Positions 26,570-36,301 are shown, numbered from the stretch's first letter. The stretch is 64,000 nucleotides of DNA from Sporobacter sp963663605 (GCA_963663605.2 CAXXVF010000002.1:1798001-1862000); one strand, 5' to 3'. Program-made: numbers and translations. The notes: generated by a model from the letters alone, not told the origin.

Positions 26570-27034
26570 TTATCCCTCGTCGAGGCTGTGCTTTGGTTTA
26601 AAATTGGGATCGTTGCTCAAAACGCGGAAGTGAGAAATCCGGATACGGCTGAACTTGCCGTTTTCATCAAAGTCATAGACGCAGAACTGGTTGACCGCAA
26701 AATACTCTCCGCGCTTCATGGGGCTGCCATGAAATTCCGTGTCGTTCATGCAATGAAACTCCGTTTCAAATTCGACGATCATGTTCTTCTCATCGCTGAG
26801 AAAGATGCCAAGGTCCAAAAACTCCTTGAAATTCTTATGCAGGGCTTTATAGTTTTCGATGAACTCCGCGGGACCGCGGACGATCTGCGGCGTCTGAGGG
26901 CCCAGCTTAAAATGATCCATGTACTCCACAGTGCAGTTCGGACTGAAATAAGAGACAACGTTTTCATACTGCTTGGTGTTGAAGTACCCCTCATAAACCA
27001 GGAATTCCTCTCTGGTCATAATAGGTTTACCCAT
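26570..27034 (-). CDS. SnoaL/NTF2-like small protein
   Basis: A 154-residue protein with the alpha+beta cone pattern of the NTF2/SnoaL superfamily: an N-terminal helix leading to NTKQYENVVSYFSPNCTVEYMD, a central helix (FIENYKALHKNF) and then alternating strands (MIVEFETEFHC, YFAVNQFCVYDFD, IRISHFRVL). Members include small-molecule isomerases, dehydratases and binding proteins; without a recognised active-site set no reaction can be assigned. It is monocistronic with its own terminator. A good ribosome site (GGAGGG) precedes the start. Confidence 0.75.
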   Translation of the reverse strand: MGKPIMTREEFLVYEGYFNTKQYENVVSYFSPNCTVEYMDHFKLGPQTPQIVRGPAEFIENYKALHKNFKEFLDLGIFLSDEKNMIVEFETEFHCMNDTEFHGSPMKRGEYFAVNQFCVYDFDENGKFSRIRISHFRVLSNDPNFKPKHSLDEG

Positions 27035-27322
27035 AAATTTCCCTCCTGATATTATAAATGTTTATTGCTTACGCAGAATCTGCCGGGCACTGGCCGTGCA
27101 ACAATGATTTATCTTAATTGACATTATAATCCAAAGACGGCGGTTGTGTCAAAATAAAGCTGATTTAAAACCGGGGGAACGGTTCGGCAGTCATTCCAAT
27201 AACGATAATAGCTGTGACCCGAAGCCGAAACGCATCCCCCCGTCAGGTATTTTTAACTTCCTATAGCCCTTTACAGACTTTTTTCAAATACGCTCTCTTT
27301 CTTATCTGTGTATATATCCTTA

Positions 27323-28522
27323 TTATTTATACTGGGCTTCATAAGCATCGGCATTGGCAAGGCATTCTTTGTAGTTGTCGATGGTAACCACCTCAGGCGC
27401 CAAAACGAGGTTGGCGTATGTTTCGCCTTCACCTGTCCACTCGGGCCATAGTGTTTCCGGCGTGGCTCTGCCGTCCATCATCGCGATAAGTCCGCAGATC
27501 ATCGGCTCCGTTTGGTAGATAGGCGATGTGAAAAGAGACATAACCCAGGTATTGCCTGTATAGCCGCCGTCCCATTCGCCCATCAGCGTGGCAGCGTCGA
27601 CATTGGCAACAAGCGTGCAGTCGCCTTTGGTCAGGCTCTCTGCGGCACGGGCCGCGCCCTGAGCCAATGTTTCCATGCAGCTTGTTACAAACCAGTGTTC
27701 TATATCCGGATGCGCCGACATAATCGCGGCGACCTTGTCGTAGCCTACATCGGGCGCGATGCCAAGTCCTGAGACATCAACCGTAAAGTTATTCGACTCC
27801 GCAAGTTCAGGATACAGCTCGACAAACTTATCCTGCGCGCCGATACCGCGGCTTCTCAGGTCGGGCATATCCGAGGAGTAAATAGTGATGAAACCCAGTG
27901 TGGAAGTGTCGATCGTTCCCCAGTAATTCGAATAATTGTCATTGAGCCATTGTGTAAGTGTCCCGCCCATTGCATAAGCGTCGAGCGTGACCCCAGGCCA
28001 CAGCATTTGGCCTTCTTCACCCACACAGGGGTTGAGCGCCGTGATCCAGTTCAACTCCAATTCAGTACAGATATCGTTTACACGGCTCGATATGGAATTG
28101 TCAAAGTCAAGCAAAAATCCGTCAACATTCTGCGCGGCATACGTTTGCAGCTGAACCAAGAATACGTCCAGTTCGGCTTGAGCGTTATACGACTCATAAT
28201 CAAAGTTCATGATTTCGCCCCATGATTCAAACTGATCGCTAAGCGATGCGTTAATGGGCACCCACTGGCAGACCATATAGACAATCTTATATGGATCCCG
28301 GGCAAAATGATCGACTTCATCGGGATGCATTCCGATCGTTCCCGCTTCAGCCGCGGCATCTTCACCGGTTTCTTCCGGCGCCTCAGCAGCACTGGGCTCT
28401 GCCGAGGTTTGGGCGCTTTCCTGGGGCGCTTCCGAACTTTCTGCCGTTGTGGTTTTCTCCGCGCAGGCGAACAGGGAAAATACCATTAACAGCGTCATGG
28501 CAAGTGCTAATATTCTTTTCAT
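27323..28522 (-). CDS. Orphan sugar-type solute-binding lipoprotein
   Basis: A 399-residue lipoprotein with signal peptide and lipobox LFAC, a low-complexity Glu/Ala/Ser linker, and a periplasmic-binding-protein domain of the ribose/galactose-binding class (VYMVCQWVPINASLSDQFESW start; NVDGFLLDFD; WFVTSCMETLAQGAARA). No permease or ATPase gene is adjacent, so it must serve a transporter encoded elsewhere, possibly the ribose-type one at 52.6 kb, or act as a sensor component. It is divergent from a LysR gene, suggesting ligand-dependent induction. The start at 28522 is fixed by GGAGGAG and the signal peptide; 37 upstream codons are open but unlikely. Confidence 0.85.
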   Translation of the reverse strand: MKRILALAMTLLMVFSLFACAEKTTTAESSEAPQESAQTSAEPSAAEAPEETGEDAAAEAGTIGMHPDEVDHFARDPYKIVYMVCQWVPINASLSDQFESWGEIMNFDYESYNAQAELDVFLVQLQTYAAQNVDGFLLDFDNSISSRVNDICTELELNWITALNPCVGEEGQMLWPGVTLDAYAMGGTLTQWLNDNYSNYWGTIDTSTLGFITIYSSDMPDLRSRGIGAQDKFVELYPELAESNNFTVDVSGLGIAPDVGYDKVAAIMSAHPDIEHWFVTSCMETLAQGAARAAESLTKGDCTLVANVDAATLMGEWDGGYTGNTWVMSLFTSPIYQTEPMICGLIAMMDGRATPETLWPEWTGEGETYANLVLAPEVVTIDNYKECLANADAYEAQYK

Positions 28523-28760
28523 ATTCTTCTCCTCCTGTTTATTCCGCATCATTATAATGTATAATAATGCTAAATTAAGCGTATATGAGTTGACACTGTA
28601 AATCAAATAATGTTTAATTGAAATAGATGCCATAATAATTCCGATTCGTAATAAAAGTAATTTTCCGCCTTATCTTTTATCTTACGAAAACAGCTTTCAG
28701 GAGACTTGGGTGTTTTTGATAATGCTAAAGTAAATACAAACTATATCAGAGGGTGAGAAA

Positions 28761-29642
28761 TTGTATAACATTACTTTTCAGCAGCTTGAATTTTTCTTCA
28801 CCGTCGCGGAAACAAAATACTTTTATAAAGCAGCGGAAGCCTTATTTGTATCACAGCCGGATATCAGCAAATGGATCAGTCGGCTTGAGAATGAGGTCGG
28901 CGTCAAGCTGTTTAAAAGAACATATTACGGCGTAACGCTGACACCTCAGGGCAGCTATCTGTATTCAAAATGCTACCCCCTTTACAACCGGTTCTGCCGA
29001 GTCATTGAAAACACAAAAAATATCAACGACAACGTCAACGAATACATCCGGGTCGGCTGCCTGAATTCCTATGGCGGCATCAATACGATGAATAACTATG
29101 TCCGGAGGTTTCAGGACATGCATCCTGAAGTCGTCGTATATGAGGAGCTTTATGAATACAATGAGCTCAATCAGCTGCTGCTTTCCGGAAAAGTCGATGT
29201 CACTTTCACTACGTCTTTTGCGGTAAACGGTCTTTCGAACATAACATGCAAAAATATAGCGCGGACGGATTTATTCATTGCACTGCCAATAACGCATCCG
29301 CTTGCGTCTGAGGAAAATGTGCAGCTTGGTCAACTCATCGACGAGACATTCTGTATATTGGCGCCGGAAATCGTTCAAAGCGGAACGGACCGGCTGTTGG
29401 ACATGTGTATAAAGCATGGTTTTTATCCAAAAAACGTCCGGTATGTCCCCAATATTTCGACGCTTGTCCTGCTGCTCAAACAGGGGGTCGGCGTCACGGT
29501 CTGCGGAAAAATCGCAGAAGACCCGGAAATTAAAATGTACCCGATAGAGGAACTGAATGAGACTACATATGAAGTGCTGGCCTGGCGAACAAACGAGCTG
29601 TCGCGAGCGGCGCAGGAATTTGTCGATATGGTCAGAGACTAA
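28761..29642 (+). CDS. LysR-type transcriptional regulator
   Basis: A 293-residue LysR protein: helix-turn-helix at residues 1-60 (FYKAAEALFVSQPDISKWISRLE, LFKRTYYG) and a two-lobed effector domain. The start is TTG at 28761, supported by AGAGGGTGAG a few bases upstream; no ATG fits. It is divergent from the orphan solute-binding protein and convergent with two large flavin/Fe-S reductase genes, so it may control the binding protein, the reductases, or both. Asp in place of Ala in the helix (SQPDISKWI) gives it a recognition helix similar to that of the LysR at 58247. Confidence 0.92.
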   Translation: MYNITFQQLEFFFTVAETKYFYKAAEALFVSQPDISKWISRLENEVGVKLFKRTYYGVTLTPQGSYLYSKCYPLYNRFCRVIENTKNINDNVNEYIRVGCLNSYGGINTMNNYVRRFQDMHPEVVVYEELYEYNELNQLLLSGKVDVTFTTSFAVNGLSNITCKNIARTDLFIALPITHPLASEENVQLGQLIDETFCILAPEIVQSGTDRLLDMCIKHGFYPKNVRYVPNISTLVLLLKQGVGVTVCGKIAEDPEIKMYPIEELNETTYEVLAWRTNELSRAAQEFVDMVRD

Positions 29643-29687
29643 AACACAGCCGTTTTTAAAGGCCATGGACAAAAAATGTGGGTACGT

Positions 29688-29730
29688 AAAAAGGACTTCG
29701 AAATCATATGATTTCGTAGTCCTTTTTTTG
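29688..29730. terminator. Bidirectional terminator between LysR and reductase genes
   Basis: AAAAGGACT-cGAAATCATATGATTTCg-AGTCCTTTT type stem with T-runs on both strands, serving the LysR gene on the plus strand and the reductase gene ending at 29746 on the minus strand. Confidence 0.9.
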
Positions 29731-29745
29731 TTTGTGACACTTATG

Positions 29746-31746
29746 TCAGTATTTTTTCCCAAGATCTCTGGCAATGAAAAAGGCTGAGCTCGTTGCCTGA
29801 TAGATATTCCTCGCTGCAACGCAGTCGCCGATTTGATAAAACTCCGGCGCACATAACCGCAGCGCCAGCGCTTCGTCCCACAGCGGCTTTTGTCCGACGG
29901 CATAGGCGACCGTGTCGGCTTCAAACAGCATCGTGCCGGACGTTCCGAGGGGCGGATACTGCCTCAAGGCAAAAGGCATGGGGTTTTTTGGCGGGAGCGG
30001 CGCGCCGGTAAACGCACCGACGACCCCTTTCTCATTGATTTCGACAACTTTCGTTGCAACGGAGATTTTAATACCGTACTTCTCGATTTCCCCGCTCAGC
30101 GACAAGCCCTGCAGATTGTTGCCGCCGTCGTTGAGTTCGGGCATCATTTCGATAACCGTGACCGCTCGCCCCTGCATACCCATAAACACCGCAAGCTCGA
30201 GGCCGACAAGCCCGCCGCCGATCACAACGACATTTTGGCCTGCCTTTTCCGGGTGCATATAGAGCGCGTGGGCGCCGAACACATTCGGCCGGTCCCAGCC
30301 CTTGATAAAAGCAGGGACGACCGGGCGCGCACCTACGGCGGCGATAATCACGTCGGGCTTGATTTTCTCAGCCAGCTCCGGCGTTACCTCGGTGTTCAGC
30401 CGGACGTCAACGTTTGTTTTTGACAGCATATATACCTGATGGTCAAGATATTTGGACAGCCGTGCTTTGAACGGGACAAGCTCCTCACAGCGCAGCGCGC
30501 CGCCAAGCCTGCCGGTTTTCTCGCACAGGATGACTTCGTGCCCGCGTTCGGCGCAGGTAAGCGCCGCCTGCATACCGCCGATACCGCCGCCTGCTATGAG
30601 AACTTTCTTTAAAATCTTCGGCGGCCTTTCATGCTTGATCTCGTGTTCGTTCCCGATCTCGGGATTGATGGCGCAGCGGTAATTTGCGCGTTTCATATGG
30701 TGCGCGTAGCAATAAAGGCACCGCATACACTGGTTGATCTCATCTTCTTTCCCGAGCATGGCCTTGATCGGGATATCCGGATCTGCGATCAGTCCGCGTG
30801 CAACTTCTACAACATCAGCCTTGCCGGTCCCGATGATTTCTTCCATCAATTCCGGATCGGCAAGCGCGCCGACCGTGGCGACAGGTGTTTTTACATACTT
30901 TTTGATCTCGGCGGCATATTTGACGTTCACACCGTCGGGCTGGAACATGCTGGGCGACATGACTGTCAGCGCGAACGGCACCTCGTGGTTGCCGGCCGAC
31001 ACATGGATAAGATCACAATGGCCGTCAAGCTGCTTGGCGATCTCGACCCCCTCCGAAACATCGTAGCCGCCTTCGTAGCATTCCGAACCGCTCATGCGGA
31101 CTTCCAGCGTGACGCCGGGGCATTTCTGCCGGATTCTGTCGCAGACCGCAACGGCAAACCGCGCGCGGTTTTCGATCAGCCTGCCGCCCCATCGGTCGGC
31201 GCGGGTGTTGCCCGAGGGTGAGAGAAACTGCGACAGCTGCCAGCCGTGCCCCGCGTGCAAAACGATCCTTCCGAAACCGCCGAGATGCGCGCGAACCGCC
31301 GCGTCGGCGTAATCCTCAATGTTTTTTAGGATCATTTCCTCCGTCATTTCAAAAATCTCGATACCCGCCGCATCGGTCATATGTACGGGGCCGAAAAGCT
31401 TCCCGCCAAGTTCGGCGGAGTAATGTGCGCAATTGCCGCTGTGTTCGATTTCTATGGCGGGAACAGCACCATGGCGCGCAATAGCGGAGGATATCTGCTC
31501 CAGCGCGGGGACGGTAGACTTCAGGTCCAGCCTCAGCTGGTTTGAGCGCGCGATTCCGTCGGCCGCGACCGCCGCGTCGCCTACGCAGACGGAAGAAGCC
31601 CCGCCAAGCGCTTTGCGTTCGTAGTAGCAGGCGGCTTCGTCGACCGGCTGCTCCTTATAGCCTGTCGGAGAGTAGAATATCCTGTTTTTATACAGTGTTT
31701 TTCCTAGAATAATCGGCTCAAAAAGATTCGGATATTTACAAAGCAT
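29746..31746 (-). CDS. NADH:flavin/Fe-S oxidoreductase, OYE plus FAD domains (2-enoate reductase type)
   Basis: A 666-residue, three-part flavoenzyme. Residues 1-340: Old Yellow Enzyme TIM barrel that holds FMN (PNLFEPIILGKTLYKNRI, HAGHGWQLSQFLSP, and GTGKADVVEVARGLIADPD). Residues 345-375: 4Fe-4S site CMRCLYC plus a later Cys. Residues 385-666: FAD/NAD(P) domain (VLIAGGGIGGMQAAL, VVIGGGLVGLELAVF). Members are 2,4-dienoyl-CoA reductase, clostridial 2-enoate reductases, trimethylamine dehydrogenase and bile-acid BaiCD/BaiH. It should reduce an activated C=C bond with NADH. It sits downstream of a paralogue (64-base gap, same strand), probably one operon. It has a proline-rich insertion near residue 610 (LPPKNPMPF). 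Substrate unknown. Confidence 0.9.
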   Translation of the reverse strand: MLCKYPNLFEPIILGKTLYKNRIFYSPTGYKEQPVDEAACYYERKALGGASSVCVGDAAVAADGIARSNQLRLDLKSTVPALEQISSAIARHGAVPAIEIEHSGNCAHYSAELGGKLFGPVHMTDAAGIEIFEMTEEMILKNIEDYADAAVRAHLGGFGRIVLHAGHGWQLSQFLSPSGNTRADRWGGRLIENRARFAVAVCDRIRQKCPGVTLEVRMSGSECYEGGYDVSEGVEIAKQLDGHCDLIHVSAGNHEVPFALTVMSPSMFQPDGVNVKYAAEIKKYVKTPVATVGALADPELMEEIIGTGKADVVEVARGLIADPDIPIKAMLGKEDEINQCMRCLYCYAHHMKRANYRCAINPEIGNEHEIKHERPPKILKKVLIAGGGIGGMQAALTCAERGHEVILCEKTGRLGGALRCEELVPFKARLSKYLDHQVYMLSKTNVDVRLNTEVTPELAEKIKPDVIIAAVGARPVVPAFIKGWDRPNVFGAHALYMHPEKAGQNVVVIGGGLVGLELAVFMGMQGRAVTVIEMMPELNDGGNNLQGLSLSGEIEKYGIKISVATKVVEINEKGVVGAFTGAPLPPKNPMPFALRQYPPLGTSGTMLFEADTVAYAVGQKPLWDEALALRLCAPEFYQIGDCVAARNIYQATSSAFFIARDLGKKY

Positions 31747-31809
31747 GTTCCTTTCACGGGGTATTGCCCCGGCTCCTTTCTAAAATCCATAGTAGGTCTG
31801 CAGCTGATT

Positions 31810-33738
31810 TTACATCACGCCAACGTCAAACGCGGCAAAAAACCCGGAATGGACCGCCCCGTCAACTTTGCCGGACTTCAGGCAGTCACCGATGTGCTGG
31901 ACGACCGGCGCCTTATCGTAGAGGTCGAAATAGGGCTGCTCATTAGGCTTCATGCCGACCGCGTAAAAAACTGTCCCGCCTTTGGCCAGGCAGTCCTTAC
32001 CGTCTTTAACGTATTTCACGCCCGCGTCCGTCACTTCGGTGCATTTGGCGCCGGTTATGATCTCAAGTCCCAGCTTTTCCAGCCTGCGCACCATTCCGGC
32101 GCGATAGGCCATTGTCGTTTCAGGCGCGTATACGTCCTGCATCTCGAGAACGGTGACTTTTTTGCCGATGTTTTTAAGATGCATACCGGCCTCAACGCCG
32201 ACCAGACCGCCGCCGATGATAACAATATCGTCGCCGACCGCTTCCTCCGGTCCGAAATACGCTTCAATCACATGGCGCGCATGCTCGATTCCAGGTATTT
32301 TCGGGACAATCGGCTTCGCGCCGGTAGCCACAATAATGTGATCGGGCTTCAGCTGTTCAAGCAGCTCAGGTGTGGCTTCCGTATTCAGCAACACCCGGAC
32401 GGCCGCTTTCTCGACCTGGCGCATCATATACGCCTTAAACCGGTACAGATCGCGCTTGAGACTGTCCCTGTCCGTAAACTTAAGCATACCGCCCAGCGCG
32501 TCTTTCTTCTCACAGAGGATGACCTCATGCCCGCGCTGAGAGGCGGTGACTGCCGCCTGCATGCCCGCCGGGCCGCCGCCGACTATAAGAACCCGTTTTT
32601 GAAACTTTGCCTTACCCGCGTCGTCACCGAATCCAAGCCGCGATTCCCGGCTGACAAGCGGATTGACGCTGCAAACAAAGTGCCGCTTTAAATTATCCGT
32701 CTCCGTGCAGCTGAGACAGCGCAGGCAAGGGCGTATGTCATCTGTTTTCCCGCACTGCGCTTTGAGCGGCAGATACGGATCGGCAATCAGGGCGCGGGAC
32801 ATGGATACACCGTCGGCTTTGCCGGACGCGATAATCTCCTCCGCCTGATCCGGATCCAGAATCGAGCCAAGGGCAAATACCGGGATTTGCACCTTGCCGG
32901 ATTTCTTGATCGTCTCCGCCAAATCAACATTTTGTCCCCACGGGTCGAATGTGTTGGCGAAAAAATTCTCCAGCCCTTCCACGCTCACTTCCACTAAATC
33001 CACGTATTCCTGCGCTTTGGACACGAACTCCGCCATGTCGTTTGCGTCAAAGCCTCTCGGGTCGCGCTCGGAACCGCTGATTCGGAGCATGATTGTCCTC
33101 TTTGGGCCGACGCGTTCACGTACCTTCTTGAGTGTCATGAGCGGGAACCGCATCCTGTTTTCAAGAGAACCGCCATATTCGTCCGTGCGGTGATTGGCGA
33201 TTGCAGATAGAAATTGGGCAAACAGCCAGCCGTGCCCAAAGTGTATTAAAACCGTGTCGAATCCGGCGTGGAACCAGTATTCCGCCGCGCTTGCGTGCGC
33301 CTCCGCCACCATCTCCATGTCGGAGACGTTCATCGCACGGACGTGCGCGCCGTGGGTGTTCACCATTTCACAAGGGCCGTAAAGTCCTCCCTTATTATAC
33401 TGGGGTTTGCCCTTTTGTCCGGCATGCGTAAGCTCCACGCTGGCAATTGCATTATGTTCATGGATTGATGCGGCGAGTTCCGACCACTCGGTCATGTATT
33501 CAAAATCCATAACGGGACCCGGGGTGTGATAGCCGCCGTCACACACGGCGCATTCGCCCAGATTTACAATTCCCGCGCCGCCTCTGGCCTTTTGCTCGAT
33601 ATACCCTATGTAATAATCATCCGGTTTCCCGCTTGCCGCTCGGAACAGCATATTCGGGGCGGACATGATCCGGTTTTTAAGCGTCAGTTCCCTTACCTTC
33701 AGCGGTCTGAATAAATTCGGATATGATTTCGTATACAA
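31810..33738 (-). CDS. NADH:flavin/Fe-S oxidoreductase, OYE plus FAD domains (second copy)
   Basis: A 642-residue paralogue of the downstream gene with the same layout: FMN TIM barrel (PNLFRPLKVRELTLKNRIM; HFGHGWLFAQFLS; GKADGVSMSRALIADPYLP), 4Fe-4S cysteines CLRCLSC near residue 345, then an FAD/NAD(P) domain (VLIVGGGPAGMQAA; IVIIGGGLVGVEAG). The translation start is TTG at 33738, supported by AAAGGAGGAAGG at the proper distance. The region upstream is shared with the divergent GntR regulator at 33961, so expression may be controlled by it. The barrel sequence differs considerably from the other copies, so a different substrate is likely. Confidence 0.9.
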   Translation of the reverse strand: MYTKSYPNLFRPLKVRELTLKNRIMSAPNMLFRAASGKPDDYYIGYIEQKARGGAGIVNLGECAVCDGGYHTPGPVMDFEYMTEWSELAASIHEHNAIASVELTHAGQKGKPQYNKGGLYGPCEMVNTHGAHVRAMNVSDMEMVAEAHASAAEYWFHAGFDTVLIHFGHGWLFAQFLSAIANHRTDEYGGSLENRMRFPLMTLKKVRERVGPKRTIMLRISGSERDPRGFDANDMAEFVSKAQEYVDLVEVSVEGLENFFANTFDPWGQNVDLAETIKKSGKVQIPVFALGSILDPDQAEEIIASGKADGVSMSRALIADPYLPLKAQCGKTDDIRPCLRCLSCTETDNLKRHFVCSVNPLVSRESRLGFGDDAGKAKFQKRVLIVGGGPAGMQAAVTASQRGHEVILCEKKDALGGMLKFTDRDSLKRDLYRFKAYMMRQVEKAAVRVLLNTEATPELLEQLKPDHIIVATGAKPIVPKIPGIEHARHVIEAYFGPEEAVGDDIVIIGGGLVGVEAGMHLKNIGKKVTVLEMQDVYAPETTMAYRAGMVRRLEKLGLEIITGAKCTEVTDAGVKYVKDGKDCLAKGGTVFYAVGMKPNEQPYFDLYDKAPVVQHIGDCLKSGKVDGAVHSGFFAAFDVGVM

Positions 33739-33886
33739 TACCCTTCCTCCTTTGATATGTTTTTTTCTGTTCTTACGTAAACAGCTGTAGTCATATAAAT
33801 AATTATAAGCTAAATAACCGCATCGTCAATGTGTGTTTGTTTATTAATTAATGCATTATTTTTATCAACCGTCACAATAAAAAGCG

Positions 33887-33915
33887 TTGCCCTTATGCTT
33901 TCATTGTGCTATAAT
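33887..33915 (+). promoter_or_regulatory. Sigma-A promoter of the GntR gene
   Basis: TTGCCC at 33887-33892 and TATAAT at 33910-33915, exactly 17 bases apart, lie about 45 bases ahead of the start codon at 33961. Confidence 0.7.
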
Positions 33916-33940
33916 TTGGCTGTTGGCTGTGCCACCAAAT
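33914..33940. promoter_or_regulatory. Candidate GntR operator (nested palindrome)
   Basis: ATTTGG (33914-33919) and CCAAAT (33935-33940) enclose TGGC-TGT-GCCA (33924-33934). The element overlaps the -10 box end and transcription start of the regulator gene, the usual place for autorepression. Confidence 0.45.
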
Positions 33941-33960
33941 AAATACTATCGGAGCGTTTC

Positions 33961-34677
33961 ATGGATCATAATTTTAAGAGAATCGAAATAAAAAGCCTCC
34001 GGGCACAGGCCTCGCATGAAATCGAACGAAGAATATTTTCCGGCGAGCTGAAACCAGGCGACCGGCTTCCGCCCGAACGGGAGCTTGCCGCGGCCATGGG
34101 CATCAGCCGCGCGGTATTGAACTTTTCTATTAAGGACCTCGAAGCCAAAGGCTTTGTCCGGATCGTGCCGCGTCACGGCGCGTATATCAATGACTATAAA
34201 CAAAACAGTACGCCGCTGATGCTTATGTCCCTCATTGAGCACAGCATGGAAAGCGTCGATGATACTCTTTTTGGCGATATGCTTGATACAAGGAGATTGC
34301 TGGAGCGCGAATGTACGCGTCTTGCGGTCGGGCGTTTAACGCAGGAAGAGCTGACTGCTCTGCGCGGCTGTCTGGACGAGATGGCCGGCTGCCAAGCAGC
34401 GGATTGTTTTGCGCAGGCCAACTATCGGTTTCACGATGTGCTGACGACGGCCTCCGGGAATATCGTCTTCGCTATGATCCTCCATTCTTTCCAGGACGCT
34501 ATCCGTTGGTATCTGTCTGCCCACTTTACTGCCGGGGAAAACCGCCGCGTCTCTGTTGCGCAGCATGAGCAGCTGCTGAACGCACTGACAAGCGGAGACA
34601 TCGACGGGGCGGACGCCGCGATTCTCGCCATCTTTTCGGAGGGTATCGGCAAACTCAGAGAACGGTTCAAACATTGA
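33961..34677 (+). CDS. GntR-family transcriptional regulator (FadR/FCD subfamily)
   Basis: A 238-residue regulator. The winged helix (about residues 12-78) has the family signature EIERRIFSGELKPGDRLPPE and ELAAAMGISRAVLN; the C-terminal all-helical FCD effector domain begins near residue 95 and contains the Asp/His positions (DTRRLLE, YRFHDVLTTASGN, AQHEQLLNAL) used to bind a metal and carboxylate effector. It is divergent from the OYE-type reductase pair and directly upstream of the COG1233 flavoprotein/reductase pair on the same strand, so it may govern both. GGAG precedes the ATG. The effector is probably an organic acid, which is an inference from the subfamily. Confidence 0.92.
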   Translation: MDHNFKRIEIKSLRAQASHEIERRIFSGELKPGDRLPPERELAAAMGISRAVLNFSIKDLEAKGFVRIVPRHGAYINDYKQNSTPLMLMSLIEHSMESVDDTLFGDMLDTRRLLERECTRLAVGRLTQEELTALRGCLDEMAGCQAADCFAQANYRFHDVLTTASGNIVFAMILHSFQDAIRWYLSAHFTAGENRRVSVAQHEQLLNALTSGDIDGADAAILAIFSEGIGKLRERFKH

Positions 34678-34735
34678 AACAAACCGCGGCGGCCTGCGGA
34701 TTCCAGCCGCGGAATTAATAATAAGGAGGTCAGGT

Positions 34736-36301
34736 ATGGAAACGAGACGGTTCAGCGATCGCTACGACGCGATCATCGTCGGAGCGGGCAACGGCGGTCT
34801 GGCGGCGGGCGTCGTTCTTGCAAAAAACGGCTTGAAGCCGCTGGTTCTCGAAAAGCACAGTTCCCCGGGAGGGTTTGCCTCAAGCTTTGTTCGCGGACGG
34901 TTCGAGTTTGAAGCGGCGCTGCATGTGCTCGCGGACTACGGCCCGGAAGACGGCCGCGGCAATCTCGGCCGTTTCTTCGATGAGCTGGGGCTGGACGTGG
35001 ATTTTGTCGAAGCGCCGGAAGCCTATCGGCTTATCACGACACACGATCCCGATGGGAACCTGGATGTCACGATGCCGATGGGCGTCGATGCCTACATAGC
35101 CAAGATGGAAGAATACGTGCCGGGTTCGCGCGCGACCTTGTCTAAATATCTTGCGCTGTGTAAAGAGGTCTATGAAGCGCTGCAGTTTTTAGGCAAAAAC
35201 AAGGGCAAGGTGGACAGGAAAGTACTGCTCAGGGACTATGGCAATTTTGTGCGCACCTGCGCGGCCACGCAGCAGCAGGTGCTCGACGCTTTGAAGATGC
35301 CGAAAAAGGCGCAGCGCATATTAAACGCCTACTGGACTTATCTGGCTACGGATATGGAACGTATCAACTTTACTATTTTCGGCGTCATGATATATGCGCT
35401 GCTGGAAAAAGGCGCGTATATCCCGAAACTGCGCTCACATGAGATCTCTATGGCACTCGAGCAAAAGATACGGGAGTTCGGCGGCACGGTGGCATGCAAC
35501 TGCGAGGTCGAACACATTTTGGTCGAAAACGGCTGCGTTACAGGCGTGAAGACTGTTCAGGGCGAAACCATCGAAACTTCACAGGTGATCGCGAACGTAT
35601 CCGAGCATACGGCATATTCAAAACTCCTGTATCCGGCAGACGAAATCCCGCCGCGCTGCTATCAGCTTGCCAATGCGCGCTCTATGGGTCCGAGTTCGCT
35701 CGTCGTCTATCTGGGGCTGAACAAAAGCGCCGAAGAGCTGGGCATCACGGAATACGAATACCTCATCTACGACAGCATGGATACCGTAGATGTCGGCCGC
35801 GCGTTTGATTCGCGCGGGCGCACAAAGGCGCAGGCTACGGCCTGCCTGAATCTGGCCGTTCCGGACTGCTCCCCTCCCGGCACCTGCATCATATCCTTCA
35901 CCGTCCTCAACGAAGGAGACCGCTGGGCGGACGTTACGCCGGAAACGTACCATGCGGAAAAAGAACGCATAGCAGAAGAGATCCTTGACGAATTCAAATG
36001 CGCCACAGGCATCGACCTGCTCCCGTATATCGAGGAAATCGAGATTGCCACACCGGCGACATTTGCAAACATTAACGGCAAATACAACGGCAGTATCTAC
36101 GGTTATGAAAGCGTCGTCTGGGACTCACTGATTCCCAAGACCATGACCATAAGGGACGAAGACGAGCATCCGATTCGAGGGCTTCATTTTGTAGGCGGTT
36201 TCGCACGCCGGTCACAGGGTTTTTCAAGTTCGTATATGACGGGCAGCGTGGCGGGCCGGATAGCGGCGGCCGAATGGAAGGAGGCGCAAAGCAATGGCTG
36301 A
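34736..36301 (+). CDS. COG1233 flavoprotein (phytoene desaturase/retinol saturase-like)
   Basis: A 521-residue FAD protein. The dinucleotide motif IIVGAGNGGLAAGVVLAKNG opens at about residue 14, SSPGGFASSF follows near residue 40, and the C-terminal GLHFVGGFARRSQGFSSSYMTGSVAGRIAA is the second FAD-binding motif of the phytoene-desaturase/polyprenyl-oxidoreductase family. Members desaturate, isomerise or saturate polyene and ring substrates. Its last codons overlap the start of the 2Fe-2S reductase gene by 8 bases, which suggests that the two proteins form an electron-transfer pair: NAD(P)H to flavin to 2Fe-2S to this flavoprotein. A strong AAGGAGGT site precedes the start. No carotenoid genes are adjacent, so the substrate is not obviously a carotenoid. 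Confidence 0.88.
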   Translation: METRRFSDRYDAIIVGAGNGGLAAGVVLAKNGLKPLVLEKHSSPGGFASSFVRGRFEFEAALHVLADYGPEDGRGNLGRFFDELGLDVDFVEAPEAYRLITTHDPDGNLDVTMPMGVDAYIAKMEEYVPGSRATLSKYLALCKEVYEALQFLGKNKGKVDRKVLLRDYGNFVRTCAATQQQVLDALKMPKKAQRILNAYWTYLATDMERINFTIFGVMIYALLEKGAYIPKLRSHEISMALEQKIREFGGTVACNCEVEHILVENGCVTGVKTVQGETIETSQVIANVSEHTAYSKLLYPADEIPPRCYQLANARSMGPSSLVVYLGLNKSAEELGITEYEYLIYDSMDTVDVGRAFDSRGRTKAQATACLNLAVPDCSPPGTCIISFTVLNEGDRWADVTPETYHAEKERIAEEILDEFKCATGIDLLPYIEEIEIATPATFANINGKYNGSIYGYESVVWDSLIPKTMTIRDEDEHPIRGLHFVGGFARRSQGFSSSYMTGSVAGRIAAAEWKEAQSNG

